Positions 13,831 through 21,811 of a DNA stretch of 32,852 nucleotides are shown piece by piece; positions within the stretch are counted from its first letter, which is position 1; each line of letters begins with the position of its first letter. A program made the translations under genes and the position numbers. The stretch is from a virus, in IMG/VR virus record IMGVR_UViG_3300005795_000025, positions 1 to 32,852 of that record; one strand, 5' to 3'. The notes beneath the pieces are model-generated. The model searched no databases, had not been told where the DNA came from, and was given only the letters and a program-made list of their open reading frames with translations.

Positions 13831-14150
13831 TTGTTCACCTTCTTCACCTGTCCGGTTTGCAGCTCCAACTCGACCGTCGGGGTCGCCTTGGTGTCCTGGA
13901 ACATCAGCCAGTACTTCGTACCAGCGGCGATGGTCCCGACGACTTCGGATTCGATCTTCAGCGACGCCGTGCCACCGGCAATGGCGAACTCCCACTTGTC
14001 CTGTGCGGTTCCCGGATCTCCTAGAAGGAAGTAGAGCTTGTGGCCGTCAGGGAAGTCGGCGCCGTCTTCGAATCGATACCAATACACAAAATCGCCGACT
14101 GTGGGGAGGTTCAGAGCGAATTTCGGCGTGGGTGTGCGGATGTCGCCCAT
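13827..14150 (-). CDS. LtfC-like beta-sandwich minor tail protein
   Basis: The 107-residue product is beta-rich: F-A-L-N-L-P-T-V-G-D, Y-W-Y-R-F-E-D-G-A-D-F-P-D-G, Y-F-L-L-G, and T-K-Y-W-L-M-F-Q. It resembles the LtfC/p132/Gp6 group of small proteins that act near side-fibre attachment in actinobacteriophages. It overlaps both neighbours by a few bases, so it is made together with the fibre. The family call rests on memory of the motif pattern, not on a search. Confidence 0.55.
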   Translation of the reverse strand: MGDIRTPTPKFALNLPTVGDFVYWYRFEDGADFPDGHKLYFLLGDPGTAQDKWEFAIAGGTASLKIESEVVGTIAAGTKYWLMFQDTKATPTVELELQTGQVKKVNK

Positions 14151-14665
14151 CAGTTCCCCTTTCCGTAGATGTCGCGCATGATGTCCGCGATGTCGGGGTG
14201 GACGTTGGCGGATGCGCTGGTGATGTCGTGGCCATGATCGGCGAGCGTTTCGAGCAGTTCGGCGGATGAAGTCTCAAGTTCTTTCGCCAGGACGTGAGCG
14301 CGGATCGGTTTCGCTGAAACGGATTCGGAGGTCGTCTGCTCATCGATCTCGGCAGGACTGTCGTCAACCACCGGATCGGGCACCACGATCTCGTAACCGC
14401 CGGCAAGCATCAGTGCCAACGTGGCAGCATCATTCAAATCCGCTTCGTGATGCAACATGCACGAACCTGGCATGCGATCCATATTCCGCGCCCGACCGGA
14501 CGAAGTGGACGGAACCACAACAACTTCCGGCAGTTGCATCCCGAACGACGGCTGCGCCCAGACAATCACATGGTCGGCCTGAATCAATGGCTCTGAAAGT
14601 AGGTAGCAATTCGCCGGTCCCGCATAGCCCTTAACGTCCTCAAGAATCAAAGTTGCAGTCTTCAC
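14150..14665 (-). CDS. Minor tail-associated protein with IF2_N-like C-terminus
   Basis: The 171-residue product has an N-terminal beta/alpha part (V-K-T-A-T-L-I-L-E-D-V to about residue 95), an acidic linker (about 98-120), then a 45-residue helical end. That end reads H-V-L-A-K-E-L-E-T-S-S-A-E-L-L-E-T-L-A-D-H-G, closely following the pattern of the IF-2 N-terminal domain (LAKELGVSSKELLExLKELG). GTG at 14663-14665 is chosen: its GTGA overlaps the stop of the previous gene and GGGGAG lies 7 nt upstream. It sits between the second Gly-rich tip protein and the LtfC-like gene, so it may be a fibre assembly or attachment factor. Confidence 0.6.
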   Translation of the reverse strand: MKTATLILEDVKGYAGPANCYLLSEPLIQADHVIVWAQPSFGMQLPEVVVVPSTSSGRARNMDRMPGSCMLHHEADLNDAATLALMLAGGYEIVVPDPVVDDSPAEIDEQTTSESVSAKPIRAHVLAKELETSSAELLETLADHGHDITSASANVHPDIADIMRDIYGKGN

Positions 14666-15273
14666 GGTTCGTACTCCCCTAACATGTATTCGACAATCGT
14701 CACGCAACCATCAGCGCCCGAACCGAAGCCGCAACCACCTCCGCCAGCGGGAAACCCACCAGGCATTCCAGGATTGCCGCCGCCACCCGATTGACTTGTC
14801 TCCCATAGGAACGCTGGCGATTCCCCCGGGCCAGTGAAAGGACCAGACGAACCGCCACGCTTCCACAGGCCCGCACCGCCACCGCCACCGGCGAGAAGGC
14901 GAATAGGTGACGAGGTGACCGACACTCCGTCGGTGCCGCTCAACCCGCCAGCACCACCACGCATGGTCGCCAATCCGCCGGCCCCGCCATTGTCAGCGCC
15001 GGAGCCGCCATTGGCGATTACGTCCCAGAACGAAGAACTTCCGCCATCCTGGCCATTCGTGCCACCCGCTCCGACCACGATCTCCACGACATCAGGGATG
15101 TTCCGCGCAAACACCATGAAACGATCCACCGCTGCGCCTCCGCCGCCGCCGGCTGCCTGATTGCCGCCGCCGCCAGCTCCCCGCAAAATCAAGTCGAACT
15201 GGTAGCAACCACTGGGCGGAGTCCATGCGAAAGTTCCTGGCGTACGGAACACTTCCATCTGCGTGTACCTCAC
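14662..15273 (-). CDS. Glycine-rich minor tail protein 2
   Basis: The 203-residue product begins with a short beta domain (V-F-R-T-P-G-T-F-A-W-T-P-P-S-G) followed by many Gly-rich runs (GAGGGG, GGGGGAA, GGAGGL, AGGGGGAG, and a C-terminal A-G-G-G-G-C-G-F-G-S-G). The spacing of the runs is like that of polyglycine-sandwich adhesin tips such as T-even-type gp38, although kinship is not shown here. The GTG start overlaps the stop of the first Gly-rich gene. The two form a tandem pair of different lengths, and the shared V-F/T-F-T, W-D-V-I and G-A-G-G-G-G motifs suggest duplication. Confidence 0.7.
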   Translation of the reverse strand: MRYTQMEVFRTPGTFAWTPPSGCYQFDLILRGAGGGGNQAAGGGGGAAVDRFMVFARNIPDVVEIVVGAGGTNGQDGGSSSFWDVIANGGSGADNGGAGGLATMRGGAGGLSGTDGVSVTSSPIRLLAGGGGGAGLWKRGGSSGPFTGPGESPAFLWETSQSGGGGNPGMPGGFPAGGGGCGFGSGADGCVTIVEYMLGEYEP

Positions 15274-16322
15274 GAGAAACGCTCGATGATGTGAACGATG
15301 CCAGCGCCGCCGTTTCCGCCACGGCCCCAGCTGTTGCTGTTGTTCCCGGAGCCTCCGCCCCCGCCACCACCGCCAGGGAATGCGCCAGCGCCAGCCGTAG
15401 AGCCATTGTTACGAGCACCTCCCGCGCCTCCGCCGCCGCCAGTCGGGACAAGCTGAGATGGAACCTTGCCCGGCGCATTGGCCGTGGTACCACCCGGAGA
15501 GATGCCGCCCTGACCACCCATGCCCTGGGTTGAGGGGTAGGACGCGGAAGTGGTGAATCCGCGTCCGCCGCCTCCGCCGCCGCCATGCAAGTCATAAGGA
15601 GAAACGGACGACCCCGCGTTGGCCGGCGCTCCAGCAGCCTGAGTAACCAGACTGCCGAAGCCGCCAGGAATCATCCCCGTACCACCCGGAACCCGATCCC
15701 AGTTGCTTTGATACGCGAAGTCCGCAGTAGGGCCGCCGATTCCGCCGCCAGCCTCCAGGTCCAGAACCCAGGAACTACCGCCAGGTTTGCCATTGCTATC
15801 CGTGCTGATAGCGCCATCACCAGGGTATCCAACCTTGATGGAAATGACCTTCGGAGTTCCGTCAGCATTGAAAAGCATGCTGCCAGGAATGGTGAAGTGG
15901 TTTTCTCCACCACCAGATCCACCCCCGCCGCCGAGCTGGGAGGCTGGAGCAATGTCGATACTCCACTTCCCCGAAGCGCCGCCGCCGCCAGCGCCAACCA
16001 TGATCACATCCCACGAAATCGTTCCCGGTGAAGCCGTGATGTCGGCGTTACCCGTAAAGGTGCGCGTCTTACCGAAGATGGTGAGCTGAGCAAGCTCCTC
16101 TCGGATCTCTTCGATGGTCTTCGAGTGGTCGGTGATCAATTGAAGTTGCTCTTCGAGCGACTTGCCGTCATGTTTGAACGCGTTCTGTGCGCCTTGCCAT
16201 TTGCCCAGTGCGCCATTGGTCAGTCGCGCCTTGGCTTGCTCCTCGGTCTCCAGCTGGCGAGCGCGGAAAAGTCCGCGCACGAGCGAGCCGTCGGGGATGG
16301 CGCCATCCGGTGCAGCTCCCAC
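15270..16322 (-). CDS. Glycine-rich minor tail protein 1 (possible adhesin)
   Basis: The 350-residue product has an N-terminal helical segment (about 20-80; E-T-E-E-Q-A-K-A-R, then a Leu/Glu-rich coil) that probably attaches it to the tail. A strand region with F-T-G-N-A-D-I follows, and then about 250 residues with repeated Gly blocks (GAGGGG, GGGGGSGGG, HGGGGGGG, and a near-C-terminal block of about nine Gly). GTG at 16320-16322 is supported by GGGGAGG about 6 nt upstream. The composition is far from that of its neighbours and is probably a structural polyglycine array at the tail tip, exposed to the host. Confidence 0.75.
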   Translation of the reverse strand: MGAAPDGAIPDGSLVRGLFRARQLETEEQAKARLTNGALGKWQGAQNAFKHDGKSLEEQLQLITDHSKTIEEIREELAQLTIFGKTRTFTGNADITASPGTISWDVIMVGAGGGGASGKWSIDIAPASQLGGGGGSGGGENHFTIPGSMLFNADGTPKVISIKVGYPGDGAISTDSNGKPGGSSWVLDLEAGGGIGGPTADFAYQSNWDRVPGGTGMIPGGFGSLVTQAAGAPANAGSSVSPYDLHGGGGGGGRGFTTSASYPSTQGMGGQGGISPGGTTANAPGKVPSQLVPTGGGGGAGGARNNGSTAGAGAFPGGGGGGGGSGNNSNSWGRGGNGGAGIVHIIERFS

Positions 16323-16354
16323 AGTTCACCTCCCCGTTTGGTTTCTAAGGCCGA

Positions 16355-16756
16355 TCACAGCGGCGGACCTTCCGGGCGGTTCAGGTGATTCCAGGCTCGC
16401 TGCGAAAGCTGCGGTCGCTCTTCATTTCCTGGGATTCGGTCCGCGATCCACTGGATCGTTGCCCGCGCCCACGTGAGTAGGTCGTCGAGTAGTCCGTCGC
16501 GCTCACGATCAGTTGCTTTAAGTGCGTCAACTTCGGCGCGCAGTGCTGCATTTTCCGCCTTGTTGGCAGAGCTTTCCTCGCGGACGGCGGCGAGATCGTC
16601 GCGCATCGGTCCGAGGATCACCTCGAAGTCCTTGCGCTGCTGCTCGAGTAGATTCACTCGATCCGATCTGCGGCCGGCCAGCCACCCGCCAAGGGCGGTG
16701 ATCGCCGCAACGATCACCGTCCCAGCTGTGGGCCAGAACGCTGGGTGATTGAACAC
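16355..16756 (-). CDS. Membrane protein with coiled coil in the lysis cassette
   Basis: The 133-residue product has one N-terminal transmembrane helix (about 10-28, T-V-I-V-A-A-I-T-A-L-G-G-W-L-A-G), then a long charged helix with heptad character (about 30-90) and a Trp-containing C-terminus. It directly follows the holin gene with GAGGAGG 5 nt before its GTG. In actinophages such one-helix proteins next to the endolysin and holin are treated as a second holin-like or accessory lysis protein. The exact role cannot be read from sequence. Confidence 0.65.
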   Translation of the reverse strand: MFNHPAFWPTAGTVIVAAITALGGWLAGRRSDRVNLLEQQRKDFEVILGPMRDDLAAVREESSANKAENAALRAEVDALKATDRERDGLLDDLLTWARATIQWIADRIPGNEERPQLSQRAWNHLNRPEGPPL

Positions 16757-16784
16757 CGGCCCTCCTCGGGGTCAGTCGAGGTGG

Positions 16785-17426
16785 TCAGGCGAGATAGCTG
16801 CCGTCGTCGCCGTCATATGGGGCGTTGCCCAACTCCGGGTCCGGCCGACGGTGGCGAGCTTCTGCCGCCCGACCCTCACATCCTGCGAGACCTCGCGCGG
16901 TTGCCTCGGCAGCCAGTGAGTTCGAGGATACCGACTCTTCTTCGCCGATCGCGATGACGTCGGGGCGGAGGGGTGCCAGCGACGGCAGACCCTTGGTTGA
17001 CCCGAAGTTGCTTGAGGCAAGCGAAGTTAGTACCGACACGAGAGCGGCGGTGGCAGCCAATGTGAGCGCGTCGCGCCAGTTGATGTCCGACAGTGTTCCA
17101 GTTGCGGGGATCGCACCGACGAGAGCGCTGACAAAAGTCCGACCGACGCGGTCGAGTAGGTCGATAAGGAAGTTCCCCGACGTGAGTGCCGTCGACGTCG
17201 AGAGGGCGATGAGGAATGAGACGAGCGCGGCCAGGGCTGCTGAGGACATCGCAGTCGTCCATGACACGGACGCAATTGTTGTGCCCCCCGCCAGGAAGAC
17301 GAGCACTGTCTGAACGAACGTCTTGCCGGTGCGATCGAGCACGTCCAGCCAGAATGCTCTTGTGTCAATCGAGCGTGTGCCGACGAGTTCTACGCCGACA
17401 GTGAGGGTTCCGTTTGATTCAGCCAT
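16785..17426 (-). CDS. Holin, r1t type with internal duplication
   Basis: The 213-residue product carries two copies of one hydrophobic module: F-W-L-D-V-L-D-R-T-G-K-T-F-V-Q (25-39) with following helices to about 75, and F-L-I-D-L-L-D-R-V-G-R-T-F-V-S (86-100) with helices to about 137. The halves are offset by 61 residues, and each carries an (A)-A-L-V-S helix end. An L-(D/E)-R-x-G-K-T-F-x-Q signature is typical of the r1t-like holin family, normally one copy of about 75-90 residues. The C-terminal 75 residues are hydrophilic and Arg/Glu-rich, probably cytoplasmic. It is 3 nt downstream of the endolysin gene, with GAAGG 8 nt before the ATG. Confidence 0.85.
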   Translation of the reverse strand: MAESNGTLTVGVELVGTRSIDTRAFWLDVLDRTGKTFVQTVLVFLAGGTTIASVSWTTAMSSAALAALVSFLIALSTSTALTSGNFLIDLLDRVGRTFVSALVGAIPATGTLSDINWRDALTLAATAALVSVLTSLASSNFGSTKGLPSLAPLRPDVIAIGEEESVSSNSLAAEATARGLAGCEGRAAEARHRRPDPELGNAPYDGDDGSYLA

Positions 17427-17429
17427 GAT

Positions 17430-18527
17430 TCAGCCTTCCTGTGCAGCAGTGGCCTGCTGACGAGTGTCGCCCGATGCAAATCGGGCCTGGAGGGATGCGA
17501 GCAGGGCCTTCGACTCGAAGGCCTCGCGGTGAGCTTCGAGCACCCAGAAGACGAGCGAGCCGGTGCGATCGTCACCCTCGACGTGGGACTTGTATCCATC
17601 CCAGACGGTTTCGTTCCAGACGTCCGCGAGACCGGCGCGTGGCCACATCTCTGCTTCCTGGACCTTGACGAAATCACGTCCAGCTTCAGAGATCTGCCGA
17701 ACAGGTTCGGGCTGGCCCCACTGTAGGGCAGCGTGCTGTTCGTACGAGAGTTCCACGGGGCCTCCTGGATTCGGTGCGGGTGTGGAGCCCAGGCGCATGA
17801 TCAGCGCCCAGGTTTTGGGTCCGACAGTTCCGTCGGGTGTCAGCGCCGGGTCGGTGCGCTGAAGGGCAGCGATTGCAGTCTGGGCATCTCGCCATTTCCC
17901 TGACTGCGGGATGGCGAGCTTTGCCTGCATGTGTTTGATGCCGGCGACCTGATACGCCGGTTCGCCAGCCTCCCCGGAGATCGATTCCTCGGGGCCGTCG
18001 AGCGGGCCGTAAAACCAGCCGGAGGGCAGCGGGAACGCATCGGGATCGCCCGCGCCAACAGTGGCGTCGAGGTACCAGAAGTCATGGAACAGTGGATCGT
18101 TCCATGCCCTGGCGGATGCTGCGACGACGTGTCCGGAGCGGCCCATGTACATGCCGCGGGATTCGAAGTTCAAGCCGTCGAATGTACCTGCGACATGAGA
18201 GTTGTAACCGCCACCGCCGTGCATGAAGCCGAGCTTGAGTAGGGCGTTCGGTGGCACGTCGGCCTTGTTCCGAGCGTGGATGAGTCCGAGTCGAGCGGCA
18301 TCACCGGTGGCAGATGCGCCGAGAATGCCTGGTCGGTTGCAGTTCTCGGTGGATCCGTACCGCCGGTTCGCCTGCATGCCCTGAACGTGTGCTGCGACCG
18401 CGAACGCGAACCAGCTGCAGTCACCGCCAGGGTTGCCGGATCCGCCGTACGCATACGGGAGCCAGTCCTTCGACCAGATATAGGCGCGGGTCGCGTCGAC
18501 TTGCGCTCGCGTGAAAGTGCGTGTCAT
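17430..18527 (-). CDS. Endolysin: Cys-His peptidase plus peptidoglycan-binding domain
   Basis: The 365-residue product has an N-terminal NlpC/P60-like peptidase (about 1-150): Y-A-Y-G-G, G-G-D-C37-S-W-F, and H111 in N-S-H-V-A-G-T with E-S-R-G following, a pattern shared with actinophage lysin A peptidases. Residues about 193-246 form a PG_binding_1 domain (I-K-H-M-Q, L-T-P-D-G-T-V-G-P-K-T-W-A-L). The last 90 residues are helical and of unknown role. The start at 18525-18527 is preferred (AAAGGG upstream); the longer frame to 18611 lacks support. Together with the holin it forms the lysis cassette, embedded in the tail genes. A mycolic-acid esterase (lysin B) is not seen here. Confidence 0.88.
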   Translation of the reverse strand: MTRTFTRAQVDATRAYIWSKDWLPYAYGGSGNPGGDCSWFAFAVAAHVQGMQANRRYGSTENCNRPGILGASATGDAARLGLIHARNKADVPPNALLKLGFMHGGGGYNSHVAGTFDGLNFESRGMYMGRSGHVVAASARAWNDPLFHDFWYLDATVGAGDPDAFPLPSGWFYGPLDGPEESISGEAGEPAYQVAGIKHMQAKLAIPQSGKWRDAQTAIAALQRTDPALTPDGTVGPKTWALIMRLGSTPAPNPGGPVELSYEQHAALQWGQPEPVRQISEAGRDFVKVQEAEMWPRAGLADVWNETVWDGYKSHVEGDDRTGSLVFWVLEAHREAFESKALLASLQARFASGDTRQQATAAQEG

Positions 18528-18561
18528 GAATACCCTTTCGGGATGTAGTTGTGGATGGGCT

Positions 18562-19155
18562 CTAGAGGCCCAGATGTGCGACGAGCCGGTCGGCGATTTC
18601 GCGACCGACATAGGCGTCGGGGTCGACGTCCAGGCCGAGGTTTCCGAGGAGCTCGACTATCTCGTCGGTATCGACGCCGAGACGTGACGCCAATTCGCTG
18701 ACCTGCAAATGACCGGCGGGGGCGGAGGGTTCGGGAACGTCCTCGAATCCCATCTTTTCGAGCACCACCTGTTTGAGTTCAGCTCGATCGGACTGCGGCA
18801 GCTGCGCCACAACCTCAGTCCAGGAGCTCTGCGGGAGGTCCGGAGTTCCCATGGCCACCCACTCGCCCTGCGCAGTCCACCTGTCCGCCACAGCGTTCTT
18901 CGGCGGTTGATACTTGAGAGTCGGCTTCGCAGACGGGCGGGCGCCGAGGATCCACATGCGCCAGGATTGCATTTCCCAGTACTCGGTTCCGAGCATCAAC
19001 GGAGCACCGACTACGCCAGGCATTCCCGTGAACATCCACAGGAAAGCCTGGCGCGGATTGCGGAGGTCGCAGTTCTCCCGCAACGGAAGACCTTGGCCTT
19101 CCCACGCCGGCCACTGGTCGAAAGTCTTGCCGCGAACAAGTCCTTGCTGTTCCAT
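18562..19155 (-). CDS. Minor tail protein with IF2_N-like C-terminus
   Basis: The 197-residue product has an N-terminal part rich in Trp and Pro (about 10-110: Q-W-P-A-W-E-G-Q-G, F-L-W-M-F-T-G-M-P-G-V, W-E-M-Q-S-W-R-M-W-I-L), typical of small baseplate-associated actinophage proteins. A helical region and a Pro/Ala linker follow, then a last 50 residues with S-E-L-A-S-R-L-G-V-D-T-D-E-I-V-E-L-L-G-N-L-G-L-D-V, resembling IF-2 N-terminal domain repeats. GGGAG about 8 nt upstream supports the ATG at 19153-19155, 2 nt after the previous gene. A second protein with the same kind of end lies at 14150-14665. Confidence 0.65.
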   Translation of the reverse strand: MEQQGLVRGKTFDQWPAWEGQGLPLRENCDLRNPRQAFLWMFTGMPGVVGAPLMLGTEYWEMQSWRMWILGARPSAKPTLKYQPPKNAVADRWTAQGEWVAMGTPDLPQSSWTEVVAQLPQSDRAELKQVVLEKMGFEDVPEPSAPAGHLQVSELASRLGVDTDEIVELLGNLGLDVDPDAYVGREIADRLVAHLGL

Positions 19156-19157
19156 CG

Positions 19158-20831
19158 TCAGACTCCCAACTGTTGAAGTGAGGTGGCGAACGCTTCGATG
19201 CGCTCCCATGCCTTCTGAACGGGGTCCTCCAGCGCGCGACTGTCGCCGATGGTCACGGTGCGTGTGACTGGCTGCTCACGTGACCAGGACAGCCCGACCT
19301 TGGAGATCCGGTCGATGTAGATGCGGCCGGTCTTGTCGTTCTGCATCGTGAAACCTGCACGGTCGCCGAGCCATACGTGGCCCGTCTCGCCGATCAGAAA
19401 CGGCGCAGCGTCGCGGGCACCGAACTCGATCGACTCATACGAGCGTGTCGCCCAGATTCCCGCTCGGAGAACCATGAGCGAGGAAATCGTGTACGCCTTG
19501 CCCGCACCGTCCTGGAAGTACTCGAAGTATCTCGTCCAGCCCTGATTGTTCGCCCGCGCTACCAACCGTGCGACCATCCAGGCGAGCACGGTCCCCATGT
19601 AAAACGGTTTCAGCACGGCGTCCGCCACACCGCCCATGGGTGGCACGCCGGGAATCATGGCGGTCAGATCGCCCAACATCTGCACTGTCGCCGACATCAA
19701 TTCGTCGACGCCTGGGGCTGAACTACCGCCCGTCACGACTTGTATGCCCTTCGACGGAGTCTTGCGGAACCGATACCTGTCCAGCCCGGTCTCTTCGCCG
19801 TCGCACCACACTGCAAGAGGCAACGACTTATTCGTCCGCTTGCTGCCCGGAATGTAGTACTCGGCCGGGATTGTGGTGTCGGTTACGAGTTGCGACGTGC
19901 TTTCGATGAAGTCGCCGATGAACTTCTCGACGGTCATTTTCAGCCCGTCGAATCGAGTGCCGCCCTGCGACGTTCCCGTGAACCGTCCGGACCGATCTTC
20001 GAACGACACGACCACCGTCCCGTGACGCAGGTTCGCACCCGGCCACGGAGGCGGATCGCCATGCAGGTAGCGGCGCACGACCGGAGTGATCTCGCCGTCC
20101 TGCATCATCGTCTTCGCGATGTCGTGAAAATTCTTGAAGCGTGAGCCCGCAATCCCCCACAACGCACCGGAATTGAGCGAATCCATGAACTTGATCGGTT
20201 TTACAACCAGAGACCAAGTGGACTGATCCAAGTTGGTGCGGTTCGCCGGATCCATCGGATCGTCCGGCATCGCCCAGGTCGAGTTTCGCTCTCGATGGCA
20301 CTGGAGGTCGAGCATCGTGGACAGCACCCACGGGATCGGCCCTGGGAGGATGAACACGCGCGGCGCCTGAAAGTGCTCACTGAAGAAACTGTTGGACCAG
20401 ACGGTGTACCACTTGAGCCGCTCGTAGTCGCTCGAAAACGTCGCTACGACAACTTGATCGCCGTTGTCTCGCTTGTCGAGTTCGACGTACTCAAGGAGTC
20501 CGCCCCACCGTGAGCCTGTGTACTCGACGGTGATGTTGACGTTGCGTTTCTCGCCGCGCTGCATGCGGCCCCACTCGTCCCAGAGCCACTGACCCACAGG
20601 GTGATCGAGCGGGTGTTCCAACTGCCCGGGCCCGGTGTCCCCTTCGATCAGATCGAAAGTACCGCCGTACTCGGCCTGCACCAGATGCTGCAACCGCATC
20701 TCGCCGTCCCACAGCAGTGCAACAGGCGGGATCTGGCGCTGATTCTGCTCACGCCGCTCTTCGGCCCGGGTGGCTTCCCAGATCGCTTCGCATTGCTCCT
20801 CGAGAGACAGTCCGTGATCGATCACCGTCAC
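19158..20831 (-). CDS. Large minor tail (baseplate hub) protein, Gp37-like
   Basis: The 557-residue product follows the distal tail protein, the position of the hub or Tal protein. Middle and C-terminal parts carry the pattern of the ReqiPepy6 Gp37-like tail group: a beta-domain region to about 170 (L-L-E-Y-V-E-L-D-K-R, V-V-V-A-T-F), a helix-rich centre, V-V-V-S-F-E-D-R-S-G, and a C-terminal stretch (Y-I-D-R-I-S-K-V-G-L-S-W-S-R). A hydrophobic helical segment (about 395-440) may insert into, or line, the tail tip. GTG is chosen with GGAGGTGG about 7 nt upstream. The specific family is remembered, not searched. Confidence 0.7.
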   Translation of the reverse strand: MTVIDHGLSLEEQCEAIWEATRAEERREQNQRQIPPVALLWDGEMRLQHLVQAEYGGTFDLIEGDTGPGQLEHPLDHPVGQWLWDEWGRMQRGEKRNVNITVEYTGSRWGGLLEYVELDKRDNGDQVVVATFSSDYERLKWYTVWSNSFFSEHFQAPRVFILPGPIPWVLSTMLDLQCHRERNSTWAMPDDPMDPANRTNLDQSTWSLVVKPIKFMDSLNSGALWGIAGSRFKNFHDIAKTMMQDGEITPVVRRYLHGDPPPWPGANLRHGTVVVSFEDRSGRFTGTSQGGTRFDGLKMTVEKFIGDFIESTSQLVTDTTIPAEYYIPGSKRTNKSLPLAVWCDGEETGLDRYRFRKTPSKGIQVVTGGSSAPGVDELMSATVQMLGDLTAMIPGVPPMGGVADAVLKPFYMGTVLAWMVARLVARANNQGWTRYFEYFQDGAGKAYTISSLMVLRAGIWATRSYESIEFGARDAAPFLIGETGHVWLGDRAGFTMQNDKTGRIYIDRISKVGLSWSREQPVTRTVTIGDSRALEDPVQKAWERIEAFATSLQQLGV

Positions 20832-20847
20832 CGGCGGCCACCTCCTG

Positions 20848-21789
20848 TCATTGCATGCCGATAGGCCGCGACCATCGCCGCGGCTGAACCAGCTGGATCA
20901 TCGCGCCGCCCGCCGGCGCGTTGGTCACCGAAACCCGCAGAGTTTGCTGCTGTGTCTTCGGCGGGATGACGTACTCGAAAAACCGCCCGGGAACAGGCAT
21001 CCGGCCAAGCAAGTTCGTATTCGCAGCATCACGGACCATCAGCTTCATCGGATCCAGATCGACCGTGAACCCACCCTCGAGCACACCGATGGACGGCATG
21101 ACGATGGAGCGGTTCGCGTCATTGCGGCCCGACAACTTCGACACGCCAGGTCGGCGTTTGCCTGGCGGCCCCTCCCACGACACGTCGGGAAGGATCCAGT
21201 CACCGCGAGTGCCGATCCACTTGTGCCGCATCGGCTGATCCGTCGGATTCCAGACCTCGATCTCGCCTGACCCCGACGAACTGCCGGTCGACCACTTCGT
21301 GACGTAGTCATCCTCGTAGTAGTGCGGTTGACCCGCCCGCAGCGGAATGATCGGATTCGAATACTCCACGACGAGCGGGTCAATCCCCGGATCGAAATCG
21401 GGCTGCTCGTACAACTGCACGTCGAGGAACCGTGTCGAATTCTCTGTAATGACCTCGATGCACGCCAATTTCGCATCGTGGTCCCACTGATCGACCCGAT
21501 AGTCGAACGCCTGCCGGAACCGCGAATCGATGTCCTCCTGATCGCCGCCGGCAACCCGATCCGCGGAAACATGGAACCCCAGCGCAAGATCTCGCCAGTC
21601 GTTCCACATCCCCTTCATCGTTCCGCCAGACTCGGCGTTCGCCGCCACCCACGAAGTGCGGACCGGGGAGTCGAACAAGCCCTTGACCTGATCGACTCCC
21701 AAGTCCACACCTTCGGTGCCGGCATCCTCGCCATGGACAGGCCAGAAACTTCCATCCGTGCCGTGGATGTTGATCGTCATCGATGCCAT
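20848..21789 (-). CDS. Distal tail (Dit-like) protein
   Basis: The 313-residue beta-rich protein sits directly downstream of the tape measure and before the hub gene, the canonical Dit position. Motifs include an N-terminal strand region, W-N-D-W-R-D-L-A-L-G-F-H, Y-E-Q-P-D-F, Y-S-N-P-I-I-P-L-R-A-G-Q-P-H-Y, and a galectin-like second half with W-N-P-T-D and F-T-V-D-L-D-P. GGGAGG 5 nt upstream fixes the ATG. It should form the ring linking the tail tube to the baseplate. Confidence 0.75.
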   Translation of the reverse strand: MASMTINIHGTDGSFWPVHGEDAGTEGVDLGVDQVKGLFDSPVRTSWVAANAESGGTMKGMWNDWRDLALGFHVSADRVAGGDQEDIDSRFRQAFDYRVDQWDHDAKLACIEVITENSTRFLDVQLYEQPDFDPGIDPLVVEYSNPIIPLRAGQPHYYEDDYVTKWSTGSSSGSGEIEVWNPTDQPMRHKWIGTRGDWILPDVSWEGPPGKRRPGVSKLSGRNDANRSIVMPSIGVLEGGFTVDLDPMKLMVRDAANTNLLGRMPVPGRFFEYVIPPKTQQQTLRVSVTNAPAGGAMIQLVQPRRWSRPIGMQ

Positions 21790-21811
21790 GGCGACCTCCC
21801 AGCCTTACCGA

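Noticed and set aside
13384-14269. + strand frames opposite the fibre gene
   Set aside because: Shadows of the coiled-coil fibre gene (Ala/Ser/Thr-rich in the opposite frames).
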